64,000 nt of DNA. It comes from Diplocarpon mali (Eukaryota > Ascomycota > Leotiomycetes > Helotiales > Drepanopezizaceae). The notes under the pieces were generated by a model that saw only the letters and a program-made list of their open reading frames with translations, was not told where the DNA came from and did not search any database. The stretch spans positions 126,101-190,100 of the forward strand of contig JAENRP010000061.1 of the NCBI GenBank assembly GCA_024741835.1, in the 5' to 3' direction. Each line of letters starts with the position of its first letter. The stretch's first letter is position 1. Below, piece by piece: positions 45,513 to 56,297 of the stretch. The translations under genes and the position numbers were made by a program.

Positions 45513-47276
45513 ATGGCTGGTACGGGTGCGTCCAGCCCATTCATTAAAGACGAACCCGAAGATCAATTCTTCTCGTCTCACAGCAATCAGAGATTCATGG
45601 GAGGTGCGCATCCAAATTACACAATTCCTCAACAACAGTTCAGTCAGTTTGGAAATTCTCAGGGAGGCAGTATCAACCCAAACGACCTCACGATGGCTGG
45701 CAATAGTGTGTCTATTTCGAATGGCGGTTACGGATCGGCCTACCAGAATAACTACAATAACCAGGCCTCGAACCATAACGCAAGCTTTTCCAAAGGAATC
45801 TCAACTTTCGGGGATGACGAGCTGCTCGATAGTTTGGGGTCAAATGAGTTGCATTCGAATCAACAGGGCATGCAAGGAAACGGGCAAGACTTTGGGATGG
45901 AATTCGACTTTTCGAACAACGCGATCTATGCTGGTCACAATGGAACGCCTGGCTTATCAGTAGATCCGAACCACATAAATGGTTATTCGAACACACCGGA
46001 TGGCGATCCCATTCAGAGTCCCTTTGTCAGTAATTTCAACCACGCTCAATTCAGACATATGCAATCCCAGAATACTTTTGTAAACCCCTTACATTCAGGC
46101 TCGTATGCCGGCTCGCCCGTTGCCGGGTCAGATCTACATAATGGAATGGCAGATACTGGTGGATTTCCGAAGCAGCAACGGCCAAGGTTGAATGCGTCTT
46201 TAGGAAGGAAGAACTCCGCTAGAAGTCCTCTAACACCCAAGACTACTTCGAACATGGCTTCACTCCATATAGGATCAGCCGAAAATGCAAATTTCACGAC
46301 CCAGCCTATTCGAACGCATTCCGCCCATCGACATCAGAAAACCTTATCAGATCAATGGAACCAGACATCTACTAGTCTCACCTCGTTTCAAGGCTCAGAC
46401 TTCTCGCCAATTCATACGAATCATCCAGCGACTCAAATCTCTGATATCCTCAAAGGAGCATCGATGCCAACAAAACTGAACAACGGCCACTCAGTGGGTA
46501 GTGCTCCGGCATTACAGTCTCAGGAAATGAAGAGGAGGAGGAGGAGGGAGTCTCATAACCTTGTAGAACGACGGAGGCGAGACAATATCAACGAGAGAAT
46601 CCAAGAGTTGAGTCACCTTGTTCCCATGCACCGTCTTGAGGACGAGAAAGTACGGAAAGCGCTACAGAACAATTCTCCCTTATCTCCTACTCTTGCTGGA
46701 CTATCCGTACCACCAACTGGTATGAGCCCGCCTCAAGCTACATCTGGTCTTGCTGGACCGGGTGCTCGACGAGCTACGGCCGGAAATATCACGACGGGGA
46801 TCCCTGTTGAGGAAAAAGACAAGGGGCCCAATAAAGGAGACATTCTGAACGGTGCAGTGAGCTGGACTCGCGACCTCATGTGGATGCTCCACACGAAGAT
46901 CCAGCAACAAGATGAACTCGCAAACTACATCAACGAGCTGGGTGGGACATTCCCCTTCTCCCAATCGGAGGATGAGAAGCGGATGCAGACAGAATTGATG
47001 GATGCCATGATGAAGAACGATGGGTCCAATTTCGAATATTCTCGAGCTCCTGGGACTGGCCTGCGTGTTCCCAAGCATACCGATGTCCGCGGTGAAGTTC
47101 TAGGTAGCTTGACTGGTCAGCCGGATAACTCTCTTAGCCCGGACCACGGCGATGCGGGCCAGGCTGGCATGGGAGGGGCTGGCCAATACTGGAGTGGGCA
47201 TAACAGTGGAGGAAGTGGGCCAGGTTCCATCAGCTTCAAGGAAGAAGATGAATATGGGATGGACCTGACCCAGTAA
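45513..47276 (+). CDS. bHLH transcription factor with expanded loop
   Basis: A single exon from ATG (GAAAATGGCTGG) encodes 587 residues. The first 330 residues are Asn/Gln/Ser/Gly-rich and probably form a disordered activation region. The basic helix-loop-helix starts near residue 339. KRRRRRESHNLVERRRRDNI carries the His-Glu-Arg arrangement of E-box (CACGTG-type) binders, followed by helix 1 NINERIQELSHLVP. Helix 2 (KGDILNGAVSWTRDLMWML) begins only near residue 440, so the loop is about 65 residues of Ser/Pro/Gly-rich sequence instead of the usual 5-20. Helix 2 continues into a leucine-zipper-like HTKIQQQDELANYINELGG. I recall fungal HLH factors of this layout but cannot assign targets. The frame is open upstream without an ATG to about 45399. 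Confidence 0.88.
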   Translation: MAGTGASSPFIKDEPEDQFFSSHSNQRFMGGAHPNYTIPQQQFSQFGNSQGGSINPNDLTMAGNSVSISNGGYGSAYQNNYNNQASNHNASFSKGISTFGDDELLDSLGSNELHSNQQGMQGNGQDFGMEFDFSNNAIYAGHNGTPGLSVDPNHINGYSNTPDGDPIQSPFVSNFNHAQFRHMQSQNTFVNPLHSGSYAGSPVAGSDLHNGMADTGGFPKQQRPRLNASLGRKNSARSPLTPKTTSNMASLHIGSAENANFTTQPIRTHSAHRHQKTLSDQWNQTSTSLTSFQGSDFSPIHTNHPATQISDILKGASMPTKLNNGHSVGSAPALQSQEMKRRRRRESHNLVERRRRDNINERIQELSHLVPMHRLEDEKVRKALQNNSPLSPTLAGLSVPPTGMSPPQATSGLAGPGARRATAGNITTGIPVEEKDKGPNKGDILNGAVSWTRDLMWMLHTKIQQQDELANYINELGGTFPFSQSEDEKRMQTELMDAMMKNDGSNFEYSRAPGTGLRVPKHTDVRGEVLGSLTGQPDNSLSPDHGDAGQAGMGGAGQYWSGHNSGGSGPGSISFKEEDEYGMDLTQ

Positions 47277-48534
47277 CGTCGGCACCCGTGTCGGCCTCAC
47301 GCCCGCGCCGCGAGTTATGGTCTCCCGGGAACATCTCCGGCGCGTCTGGAACAAATGCATGTGGATCTTGGGTATTTTTGTGCTCACATATCACCGAATC
47401 ATTTTTCTTCGCATCTTTGTCTTTTGCTTTTGGCGCGCTGCATCTGGAGGTAGTTTGTGAGCTTTTATGCGAGACTGGCTGCGTTGACTTGGATATGGCG
47501 TTGCTCGCAGAACACAATTCCAGCCTTGTTTCCTGGACTTGGGTTGGAGAGGTTTTGTCGTTCATTTTTATCGGTCATAGCATTTATATGTTTTCTGCAT
47601 GTTTTTTGTTACTGCCCCTATGATACCTTGCATCGTCTTGCTTTTTGCTTTGAACTTCAACGGTCCGTTCGGTTTCTAGGCTATTTGCGAGCTCTCGTCT
47701 GACTGATTTGCTTCTGCCTTGTGCAGGCATGTGCCGACCATCAATATTACATATAAATCTTGACTTGTATGCTTCCGCTGGTCACTGACGTGCATGTTTC
47801 TGGTCCAGAATGGTACCAGCATTCAAGACCTCGGTGAGACACTGTTGAGAGGTATATCGACATTCTCTCCATCAGACTTCGAATGAGTTCTCACAGACAG
47901 GTGGAGAACTTGCTTCCAACGTCACCATGACAGTTCTCCTGGTCCCTACCTGCAGGTATGCACCAAGGCCCCCACCCCCTCACCTCCCATCCGAAATTCT
48001 GCATCGATTCCCAGGCGAACACCAAACGTCACTGATCGGACCTCTATCTGAGACCTATGCAGCCCTGCATGTCGGCTCGCGCCATCACGCGCCACCCCCA
48101 GGCAAACCCCTGACTGAAACCACTGTTTTCCTGCTTTACCACGTGCCAGTGTCACATGCCACGCCTCTTGCGAGGCGGGGCGGGCGATGAGTCATGGTGT
48201 GGCTGACTGCCTGTAATCTAGGTACGTAGCAAACCGTGCCGCATCGGAGTCGGCAAGCTGATTGTTCGGGGGAGCGTGTGATCTTGTGACCAGGTTGGTG
48301 TGTTGGAGACAGAGGCACGGAAGAAGAAATAATGAGACGGGAGTATATTTTGCGGATTGGTGAACGGTAACTACGAGGTCGGGCTGATTTTTGCCGGATG
48401 GGGTGCGAAAGCAGGTTGCTTCCAGATGTTCATCTGAAGTTGTATTCCAGACGTGCGTGCCCGTTGCATCGTAGACGGGTGGTATCTTCTGACTGCTCCG
48501 CGCCGCCTGGGACTGCCAGTCAGGCTAGAAACCC
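47277..48534. other. Intergenic, convergent gene ends
   Basis: This 1.26 kb lies between the bHLH and NPR3 stop codons. It is T-rich after the bHLH gene, consistent with a 3' UTR. No gene recognised. Confidence 0.5.
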
Positions 48535-50698
48535 TCACCAGTGCCTGCAAATAAGGAGATGCTCCTGGTAGTTGGTGAGTATGCCCCAGGTCTCTTTCCG
48601 CTTCATGTTCTCTCGCAAGGCAATCATCTCCAAAGCCTCCGTCCCATTAAAGTACCTCGTGAATCGCGGCCAGCACTCCTTGGCCCTCGGCTCCGTAAGC
48701 CGCTTGCTCAGAGCCGCGATGTACAGCGATTCTTCGTGCGATACTTTGTGGGGGTTTCTGATTATGTACGGAGCGATGCTCTTCAGGTGATCTGCCTTGT
48801 TGTTGGATGGATGCTCCGTCGCCGCCGGGGCAGGCAGTTTAGCAAAATCCGCGGCCTCTTCCGCGGCTTGCTTGGCGACTTTGTCCGCCAGTCTCTCCAG
48901 GCGTGCGTTCTCGGCGACTTGCTCTGTCGTCCAGGGAGCGCTCCTGTCAGGGCTAGACTCACCCGCAGATTCGGACCCGGCGGACTCGCTTGACCCAGTG
49001 TGGGACCTCATGCCCTTCCTCGCCTTTTCGATTGCTTCGAGTCGTAACTGGTACTCTACTTCGTAGATGATCTCGGGCCAGACCAGAATCCAGGCAAAGG
49101 TGCGAAGTTGCGTGACCCAGCCGCCGCGGATGAGCCAGGCTAGCATTTCCAGGTAGGTGGGACGGTGGTCTTTGCTCGGCGCGTGAATTTTGTATTGGCG
49201 GGGAGCTACTGACAAGGTGGCGAGGAAGCTGGATAGTGATGGTGCGAGGGGGAATGCTTTCTTCCAGGCGACGCTGGCGATTGGGAGCTTGCGGTTGTCG
49301 CAGTTGGGCGACACAATGTATACCTCCCGTGCGTGGAGAGGCGGGATGGCGACCGCTCGACGGTATTGGATGAGATGGTTTGCGAGGATGATAAGGCTTC
49401 CGACTTCGATCGAATTCATCTGAGCAACCTGGTGTAAGGACAGGGTGGGTTTGCAGAGACGGATGCATTCGATCAACGGCGCCGAGAGCTCGGTGTCGTC
49501 GGCTTGGATCTCGGGAATGATCTTGCTTTCGTCGTCGAGGAGGAGGAGAGCGAAATGCTTATTGATATAGGACGGATCCTCAACGCCCTCCTCATCGATA
49601 TATGGATTTGCCGTGGTGAGTAGCAAGCCAGGCATAGCTTTCTCGGTGAGGCTTGGGATGCTCATCAAAAACGATGGGATTGGGATTTGAAGGGACATAT
49701 CCTCCGGAGGTTTACTTCGGACCGAGAAGGTGACGATCTTATTCTCCGAGATGGCTACAAACACATCTCGAATTATGCCAGCCAGGGTCGACTTTAGTAA
49801 GATCTCTGTCCATAACCAACACATTGCACGTCCTAGGTAGATATCAGCAAGATTTCGTGTGATTAGAGACCCATCCATGCGTACTCTCTTCTCGAGCCTT
49901 CTCCTTCATAAGAAGAATCATCTCCGACTCTTTCCAAACATAATTAGCAGTAGCTTGGGCATGCTTCATCGCCTTGTTGAGTTTCTTGATGACATGCTCA
50001 TATATGGTATGAATGAGCTCATCAGCTTCATCTTTGGGGACATTGAGGATGAAGACGACATTGAACATCGTCATCCCGCCATGATCGTCACCGTTCTCTG
50101 AAGTGTTCTCAGCCGGTGTCTCGCTGCCAGATTTGTCTTTTGCCTCAGGCTTAGCCGGCCTCGCCTTTCCAGAAGCCCCCGTATCGATATCCGGACCCTT
50201 GGATTTCCTCGGTCTCTTCTGCTTCTTCTTGTCCCAAGAGCCGTTTGGATGGACGTGCATCGGGTATGAGACGAAATACAGAGGGTCCAACGACAGCTCG
50301 AACTTCTTCTTATGATAGGCTTTAGACGGCGTCAGGATGCTCTCCAGATCCGTAGTATGAAAGTCGAACAAGCGTTCCCACGGAACGACGTGCTCGCCAT
50401 TCTGGTTATCATAGTGGTCGTCTCTTTCCAGAGGCCCCACGTGATCTCTCTTCTCGGTCACCTCGCCCATGTCTAGGCTTTGGACCTTGCTGCTAAGATT
50501 AGCCAGGCCGCCATCGTCGAGATCAGAGCTGTCGGGTGGCTGGGAGTCATCTTCGGAGCTGCTTTCGTCGAGCTCTGTCCCGTACAGCCCTCTCCGGCGG
50601 GGGGTCTTGGTGTTGGGGTGAGCTGGGTAGTGAAATACGAAGCGCGGGCCGTCTCGAGACCTGATGACGAGCGCGATAGATATAAGACCGCATTCCAT
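48535..50698 (-). CDS. NPR3: Nitrogen permease regulator 3 (SEACIT/GATOR1 subunit)
   Basis: Two exons (49885-50698 and 48535-49832, 52 nt intron) give 703 residues. The N-terminal longin-like domain opens with ISIALVIRSRDGPRFVFHYP. It continues, after an acidic insert, with PWERLFDFHTTDLESIL, KKFELSLDPLYFVSYP and GGMTMFNVVFILN. The splice joins KEKAREE to AMCWLWTEILLKSTLAGIIRDVF. Further blocks are PSYINKHFALLLLDDE, LPIASVAWKKAFPLAPSL, THLRTFAWILVW-like sequence (LRTFAWILVWPEIIYEVEYQ) and the C-terminal YFNGTEALEMIALREN with a final ICRHW. Npr3 with Npr2 and Iml1 restrains TORC1 at the vacuole when amino acids are scarce. The ATG at 50698 gives a shorter N-terminus than many homologues; an upstream exon cannot be excluded. 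Confidence 0.94.
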
Positions 50699-51241
50699 CA
50701 GCGCTGTTGGGTAGGCCACTTGTTACTGTTGGAAAAATCCTCTGCGCAGATGTAAAACAGGAGCCTACTGACGGGAGGCTTGGGCTTGATATCGCAAGGC
50801 CGGTGCTGGGAAGCGAAATGCCCCCCTTTTGCCACGAATTGTACGAGAGGAGCTTAGTCGGCCGCTAAGGTACGGTATCCCTCGATGCAGAACGAAACAT
50901 GCTTTCTATTTTTCAGCACGTCGAAGTCATTTTACCCAGCAAAGACCCGTGGACCCAGTGGACATACATGTCTTATTAAAACCTACACCGTAAGATGCGG
51001 ACAGCCTCATTTAAAAACGCGGAAACTTTTAGCAAGAAAAATTCAGTGGAATAATGTATTCCAGACTCCATTCAGCTAAATTTGTGCTATATTGGTATCT
51101 GTCGACTCTGTATTCTCCGTGCCAACTCCACCAAATGATTCAATAACCGGAACTTTGCTTCCAAACCCCGACAATGATGCACGAGCCATGTTCCAGCAGC
51201 CCGTCCATTAACGGGCAGCAACCCAACTCCAAGCCTTTTCA
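50699..51241. other. Intergenic, tandem minus-strand genes
   Basis: This 543 bp carries the NPR3 promoter and the 3' flank of the modin-like gene. No other feature is seen. Confidence 0.5.
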
Positions 51242-53020
51242 TCATCCAATATATACTGGCATTCTACTCCCTTTCAGATCGGAAGGCACGATCTTCGTGT
51301 CCGCTTTATCGAAGTCATGCAACAGCAGCCAGCACAGCATTCTGAATATCAATGAGATCCATATTAAATTCCTCTCATCCTGCTCCTTCTTACTTCCCGT
51401 ACTCCCAACCACCGCTAGACGAATATCCTGGAAGTAAAAATTCATGAGAGCAACTTCCTTATTGGCCAGTACGATAACATTTAGTGGTGAAACTGGATCA
51501 TCGAGGACTTCCATGACTTTCGTAATATGTGCCACGAGGACGTTCAGAACATTTAATTGCCGAATCGAGAGCAGGAAGTCCGTTTGCTTGTCAAGAGCAT
51601 CGTGAATAGCTTCGCGGACTTCCAGGCTGAGATTCGCTTCATCACTGCAGTCAAGCTCGGTGATTCTTTTCCATTGCGCACTTATTTTTGAAATAGGGTG
51701 GTCGGGGTGGAGGCCCTCTCCGAAAATAAATTCGGCGAGCTTGAATTGGAAGACATCCATTAAGCTGATGATTTTCCACGAAGCTTTGGCACCGATTTTC
51801 TTGAGCCAAGAGTCTGCCGTGGGGTTGGGAAGCATACGGAAGTTGGAGCCACGTATACGGAAGACTTTGCTGAGCATGCCAATTATTTCGAAGGAGACTG
51901 TCAATGTTAGCTACTTGTTTAGTCCTGGGTGAAGGTCAAGATACCTGAGAATATGTGTCTGTGATCTTTGTTATATCTCTTCAGCGTTTCTGCTTGACAT
52001 CCGAGAGATTCGAGTGTGGTTTCTACGTCTTTTGCAGTCCCAAAGACGAGGTCCAGACTTTGTGTCTCTTTCTCGCGATTCAGGTATAAATCGTCTTCGA
52101 AAATATTTGGTACAGTTCCGAAGGCTAATTCCTTGACAGCTACACACGGAATAATCCTGTTTTCCTTGAAGTTTGAGCTGCCCGTAGTAGCAAATTGCAC
52201 CATCACCCCGAGACCGTGGACTGTCGTCGACGTCAAGATAAAGCCGTTTCCTTCTGCTCTTAAATTCCAGGCCGACTGGTCAAATACCTTCCAGTACAAT
52301 CCCAGCATTGACATCATCTCTACTAAATGACATATGGCCGTCGTAGCGTATGGTTTCGTGATAGACGAGGGTATGAAATCCCACGATCGAGTCTTGATTT
52401 GAAGCCCAACAGCAAGCATATGCGCCGGCTCTTTAGGCTTCTCGCAACCATCCCGAAGTGGCTTCCTGGTCCGCATCTCCAAATCCCATGCTCTAGACTT
52501 TTGCTCTTGTAATTGAAGGGCGGATAGAAAAACGACCCAAGAAGCTTTCTCATCGTCCGCAGTATGAACTCTCGCTGTAGCATTATCATCTGCTAAGATC
52601 TGAGCTTCGGGCTGCAGGACTCTTGTCTTCTCATATGAATTCCTTGTTCCATCAATATAGTGTATATCTTTTTTCGGGATTGGGCCTCGATCATTTGTTG
52701 GCTTTGCCACAAATATAACAGGAGTCTCAAAGACGACCTCTATCCTGAATTCCTGTAATCGAAGTCTTCGATGTGTCCCCTGCGCCCCTACGCGATAAGG
52801 TAATTACATTAGCATTTCTCGATTAGCCTCTTGCGGCGTAGAAGACGACTAGTTCCTACTACCTACACATTCCCATCACCGACTCTGCACATCTTCGATA
52901 ACCCTCAGCACTCGAGAAGTATTGCTGCAAAACTTGGAGGGTTGTCGTGAGGAGAGCAACGAGCGAGACAATCAAAGCAGTGAGCCCGAAGACATTCTGA
53001 TTCACGTTATCGAAGGTCAT
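51242..53020 (-). CDS. Modin-family protein (HET-incompatibility modifier-like)
   Basis: Three exons (52867-53020, 51945-52787, 51242-51897; introns 79 and 47 nt) give 550 residues. The short first exon encodes MTFDNVNQNVFGLTALIVSL and the rest of a membrane helix (VALLTTTLQVLQQYFSS), then EGYRRCAESVMG. This start is typical of fungal 'modin' proteins. After the splice come RLQEFRIEVVFETPVIFVAKPT, WVVFLSALQLQEQKSRAWDLE, VGLQIKTRSWDFIPSSITKPYATTAICHLVEMM and AEGNGFILTSTTVHGLGVMVQF. The third exon is less conserved and ends PSDLKGSRMPVYIG. The name comes from a Podospora protein that modifies vegetative incompatibility; members are predicted membrane-anchored and mostly uncharacterised. A role in self/non-self recognition is suggested by name only and is not shown by this sequence. 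Confidence 0.8.
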
Positions 53021-56000
53021 TGTGAGGCTGCGTTGGGGAGCACGATCGATGCTAACAATGCGGCGATATGCAGATTAATAGGATGAGGGCGTGGACTCAT
53101 CATTCGAATGGTTGTTAGCCATGCAGGAGGACAGAGTGAGGTGTATATCAATCCGTTGGACAGAAGTAAATACGGGCCTCGTTCAATGCAGTCAATTCCA
53201 GCCCCCAAAATAGTGCGGAAAGATCTGCAGCCACAGCGGCTGAAGCTGAACACTGCCCATGTCTCAGCTTCATTTGGCAAGGTTTCCTGTGGAAACTGTT
53301 GACAGCCTTTGAAGTGTAAAATATTGCCACCGACTTTGCAGTGGCACGGAGAATTGGAGTTTCGAGGGTCTAGTACGGGTGATGCTAAGGCGGAAACCCG
53401 TTACAGTACTCTTTCCAAAGCCGAGCCTAGGCTCAAGGAGGATTTTTGACCTACCGCTTTCATTCTGCCCAGAGCCTCTCTTGTGACTCAACTACCCTCA
53501 AATGGATAATTATCCACGGTCTTGAATTTAAGTCACTATAGGCAAATGGTAGCCGAGAAATTACATATTGTGTAGCGAATCACAGGCCCAAACGGTTTCC
53601 CAGGAAAACATACAGACATACTGTTTTATTCACTTCGACAGGATTATCACCCCAGTCATGCCTACAATACCACCAGCGGCACCCGAGAGACCAGCTGGTA
53701 TTGATCTGCCATCAGTGAACGACGAGCCGCCTACCAACACACTGCTTTCCTGGTCTACGGCATTCGATGCTTGATTGACAACACTGGGTGGCTCGTAGCT
53801 ACGCGGGTAATATCTGTTTGCATCTGGGATACAACGCTAAATCCTTCGCAGGGTATTTGACTACGCTGGCAGACCAGTATGCACCGTAACTTGGGGTGGT
53901 CAATAATTAAGAGTGAAAATGTTTTAGAATATCATAAACTTAACCTGATAACGCCGGGAGCTTCGCCAATTACACTGGGTATACCAATGGAAGCATAGCT
54001 CGTGATACTGCTGCTGCCTCCGCTGAAAAAGACACTGGCACAGTCGATCCTCCGCTAACAACACTGGATGTCCAGGTTGAAGTATCCGACGACACACTTG
54101 AGGCTCCAGCAACTGCCGGGCGAAACACCAACGTGATCCAGTCAATGATTTGCGTCTTCAAAAACGAAAGAGAGCATCCTGATTCTATCCCAATAGTGCT
54201 GTTGGACAGTAAATCGAGCCTATTGTAATAGATACTCGCGTCTTACTTTCGTTCCTTAGGCAGAGTATGCGCCTGAAGTCAGACTTGTGACATTAGTGTT
54301 TCCTGAAGAATCGAACGAAGTAACAGCAGCCACAGCTAGTCGTCGGTGTCTTGAGTTTTTTCATTGTTTCAGTCGACGTGGGAGGACATACTGCAAAAAT
54401 ATCGAGCAGAATCAGGAAACCAACGAGTAGACCCATAATTGCTCTAGGAAAAGCTCCGACTCAATGGAGAGCATTGGCGGTTTCTTCAAGAGCTGCGATT
54501 TGAGAACGCCCGTCTGTAATGGCCGATACCCAGGTGCACGCTCGGTTAGAAAAGCGCTGTGGAGAAGCTCGTTGGAATTCCCACCAATTGAAGAAGCAAT
54601 GCTCGCAGCTGAGGAGACAGTTGCTTCAAGACCACGGAGAACTGCGGATGAATTGTATTGCGAGATGATTTTGATTGCTGCACCGGTGAAAGGCCCGTAA
54701 TTTGTTGTATGAAGCTTCTCTCAAGCTGCCAAAGCAGACGTGCTCATGAAGGCGATAGTGAGGGCCGAGAACAGACACGATAGCCGGAGTATCAGAGCAC
54801 GAGTGCTCCAAAGAGACTTGAGTGAATGAGGTTATCGGAAAGCAAAAAGGAGGGTTTTTTCTTGGAAAGGTAATAGAGACAGCCCACCGAGTAGAACACG
54901 GGCAAGGTCCCCCACACCCACCGTCTAGAGGCATCATGACGGGGATGGAAGAGTAATACAGCAGCTAAGAAGGGCAAGATTCTTGGTGCAGGACAACGTC
55001 TGATTCAATCAAAGCGTAGAAATACGGTACCTTCTACCAAGGAGCATGGTAACAGAAGCGTAGAATAATAGTAGTGTAGCTGCTTGCCAGCCCTGCCGAC
55101 CATGGGGCTGAGGTTTTACGTGTCCAAGCCTGTTGTTCAAGCTCCCATCATGATTTGGTAGGCGAGGATCCCGAACCTGGCCTTCGTGCTGCGAAGGGGA
55201 AGGCAGGAGGGGAATTTGCGATGCCTGTGAATGTGAATGAGACGTTCCTATATATTTGTCGTCTTATGCGTTGTGCTGAGGTTGAGAGCTGTCATGAAAA
55301 CAGGAGATTCGAAAGGAGCCACACCGGGAAGGGGGAAAACAAATCAATGCTCACTGGAAGAAAACAGGAGAAGAGTGCTCGCCGCCACAGGATGCTTGAC
55401 AGCCGTCATACCGCTACCTAGTCAGCGTAGGCTTTCCTAAGCACAAGAGGACTTATTTTCTTGCCGTTACTTGGTTAGCTGCCGTACGAGATGTGTATCC
55501 CGTAGTCACTGGCCGGCGTGGCAGGATGTGTGTGGCTGGTGGGCATCCCGTATCAAAGCCCGAGATGCTGCAACCAATGCTACGTGACGCACGACATGCA
55601 TGACGCAAATAGAGTATATACTGAGAGAAGAGACCGCGGCATTCCGGAGCCCTTGGCCATCAACCCAGAAATCTTCCATGAATTAATACGGTATACAAGC
55701 TGCTGCCAAGTGGTTTGGCAGTTTGGCAGTGGCACTTACCGAGGATCCAGCTGAGCCTGTGGGTTCGAGTCAGACTCGGGAAGGGCTTCTATACTCTGCA
55801 TTATAGACAATTAATCCGACTCAACTCGATACGTACAACAAAATTGCAGAAAAAGATCTTTTTGCCTCTATGGATAGTGCTTGGTCGGTCAGCTCGTCAT
55901 CGACCCACTGATAATACTCCAGGGAGGCGACAGGTAGTATCGACATCCAAACTCGAGAGTGCACGCCCCAAGCCGATCAGGTTCAGGTTGTCACTGAACT

Positions 56001-56297
56001 CAGTACTCGGTAAGGTCGCATCCCAGTCACGTTCCCACCGCATGCCTCCTCATTATTCACTCCCCCCTCTCTGTCGTCATCGCAATCTCACTTCTTGAAC
56101 GCAACAACTTCACCGCACAGCAGTCAACGGCGAGGACGAAGACCTTGTCTCTCACTTTACTTTGTCGCCCTGCTCTGCTCTGGTTAACTCATTCTGCAAC
56201 ACGTCTCTGCCACGCATTACTTTGCTTTCCCGCTCGCCTAAAGCCTGCGCAGAGGCAACTGAACTTCCTCTCGCCGGCATATACATTCACCACAAGC
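53021..56297. other. Large intergenic interval, one possible broken gene
   Basis: This 3.3 kb lies between modin and the DUF3824 gene. It holds a possible degraded secreted-protein gene (53630-54436, listed separately). The stretch 55.9-56.3 kb is C/T-rich, consistent with the DUF3824 promoter and leader. I see nothing else. Confidence 0.5.
53630..54436 (-). pseudogene. Possible degenerate Ser/Thr-rich secreted or GPI-type protein gene
   Basis: Reading the minus strand, an ATG at 54436 begins a signal-peptide-like MGLLVGFLILLDIFA followed by a GTATGT donor. Downstream are Ser/Thr-rich frames (VTSFDSSGNTNVTSLTSGAYS; SSVSSDTSTWTSSVVSGGS) and, ending at 53630, a hydrophobic tail (GLSGAAGGIVGMTGVIILSK) like a GPI signal. 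These pieces lie in the right order and spacing for a small secreted protein, but I could not join them without meeting stops or frame breaks. Either I missed splice sites or the gene is inactivated. No family is recognised. Confidence 0.3.

Noticed and set aside
55700..55800. GGGTTCGAGTC, similar to a tRNA B box
   Set aside because: No matching A box, no paired acceptor or anticodon stems in the flanking 80 bases.
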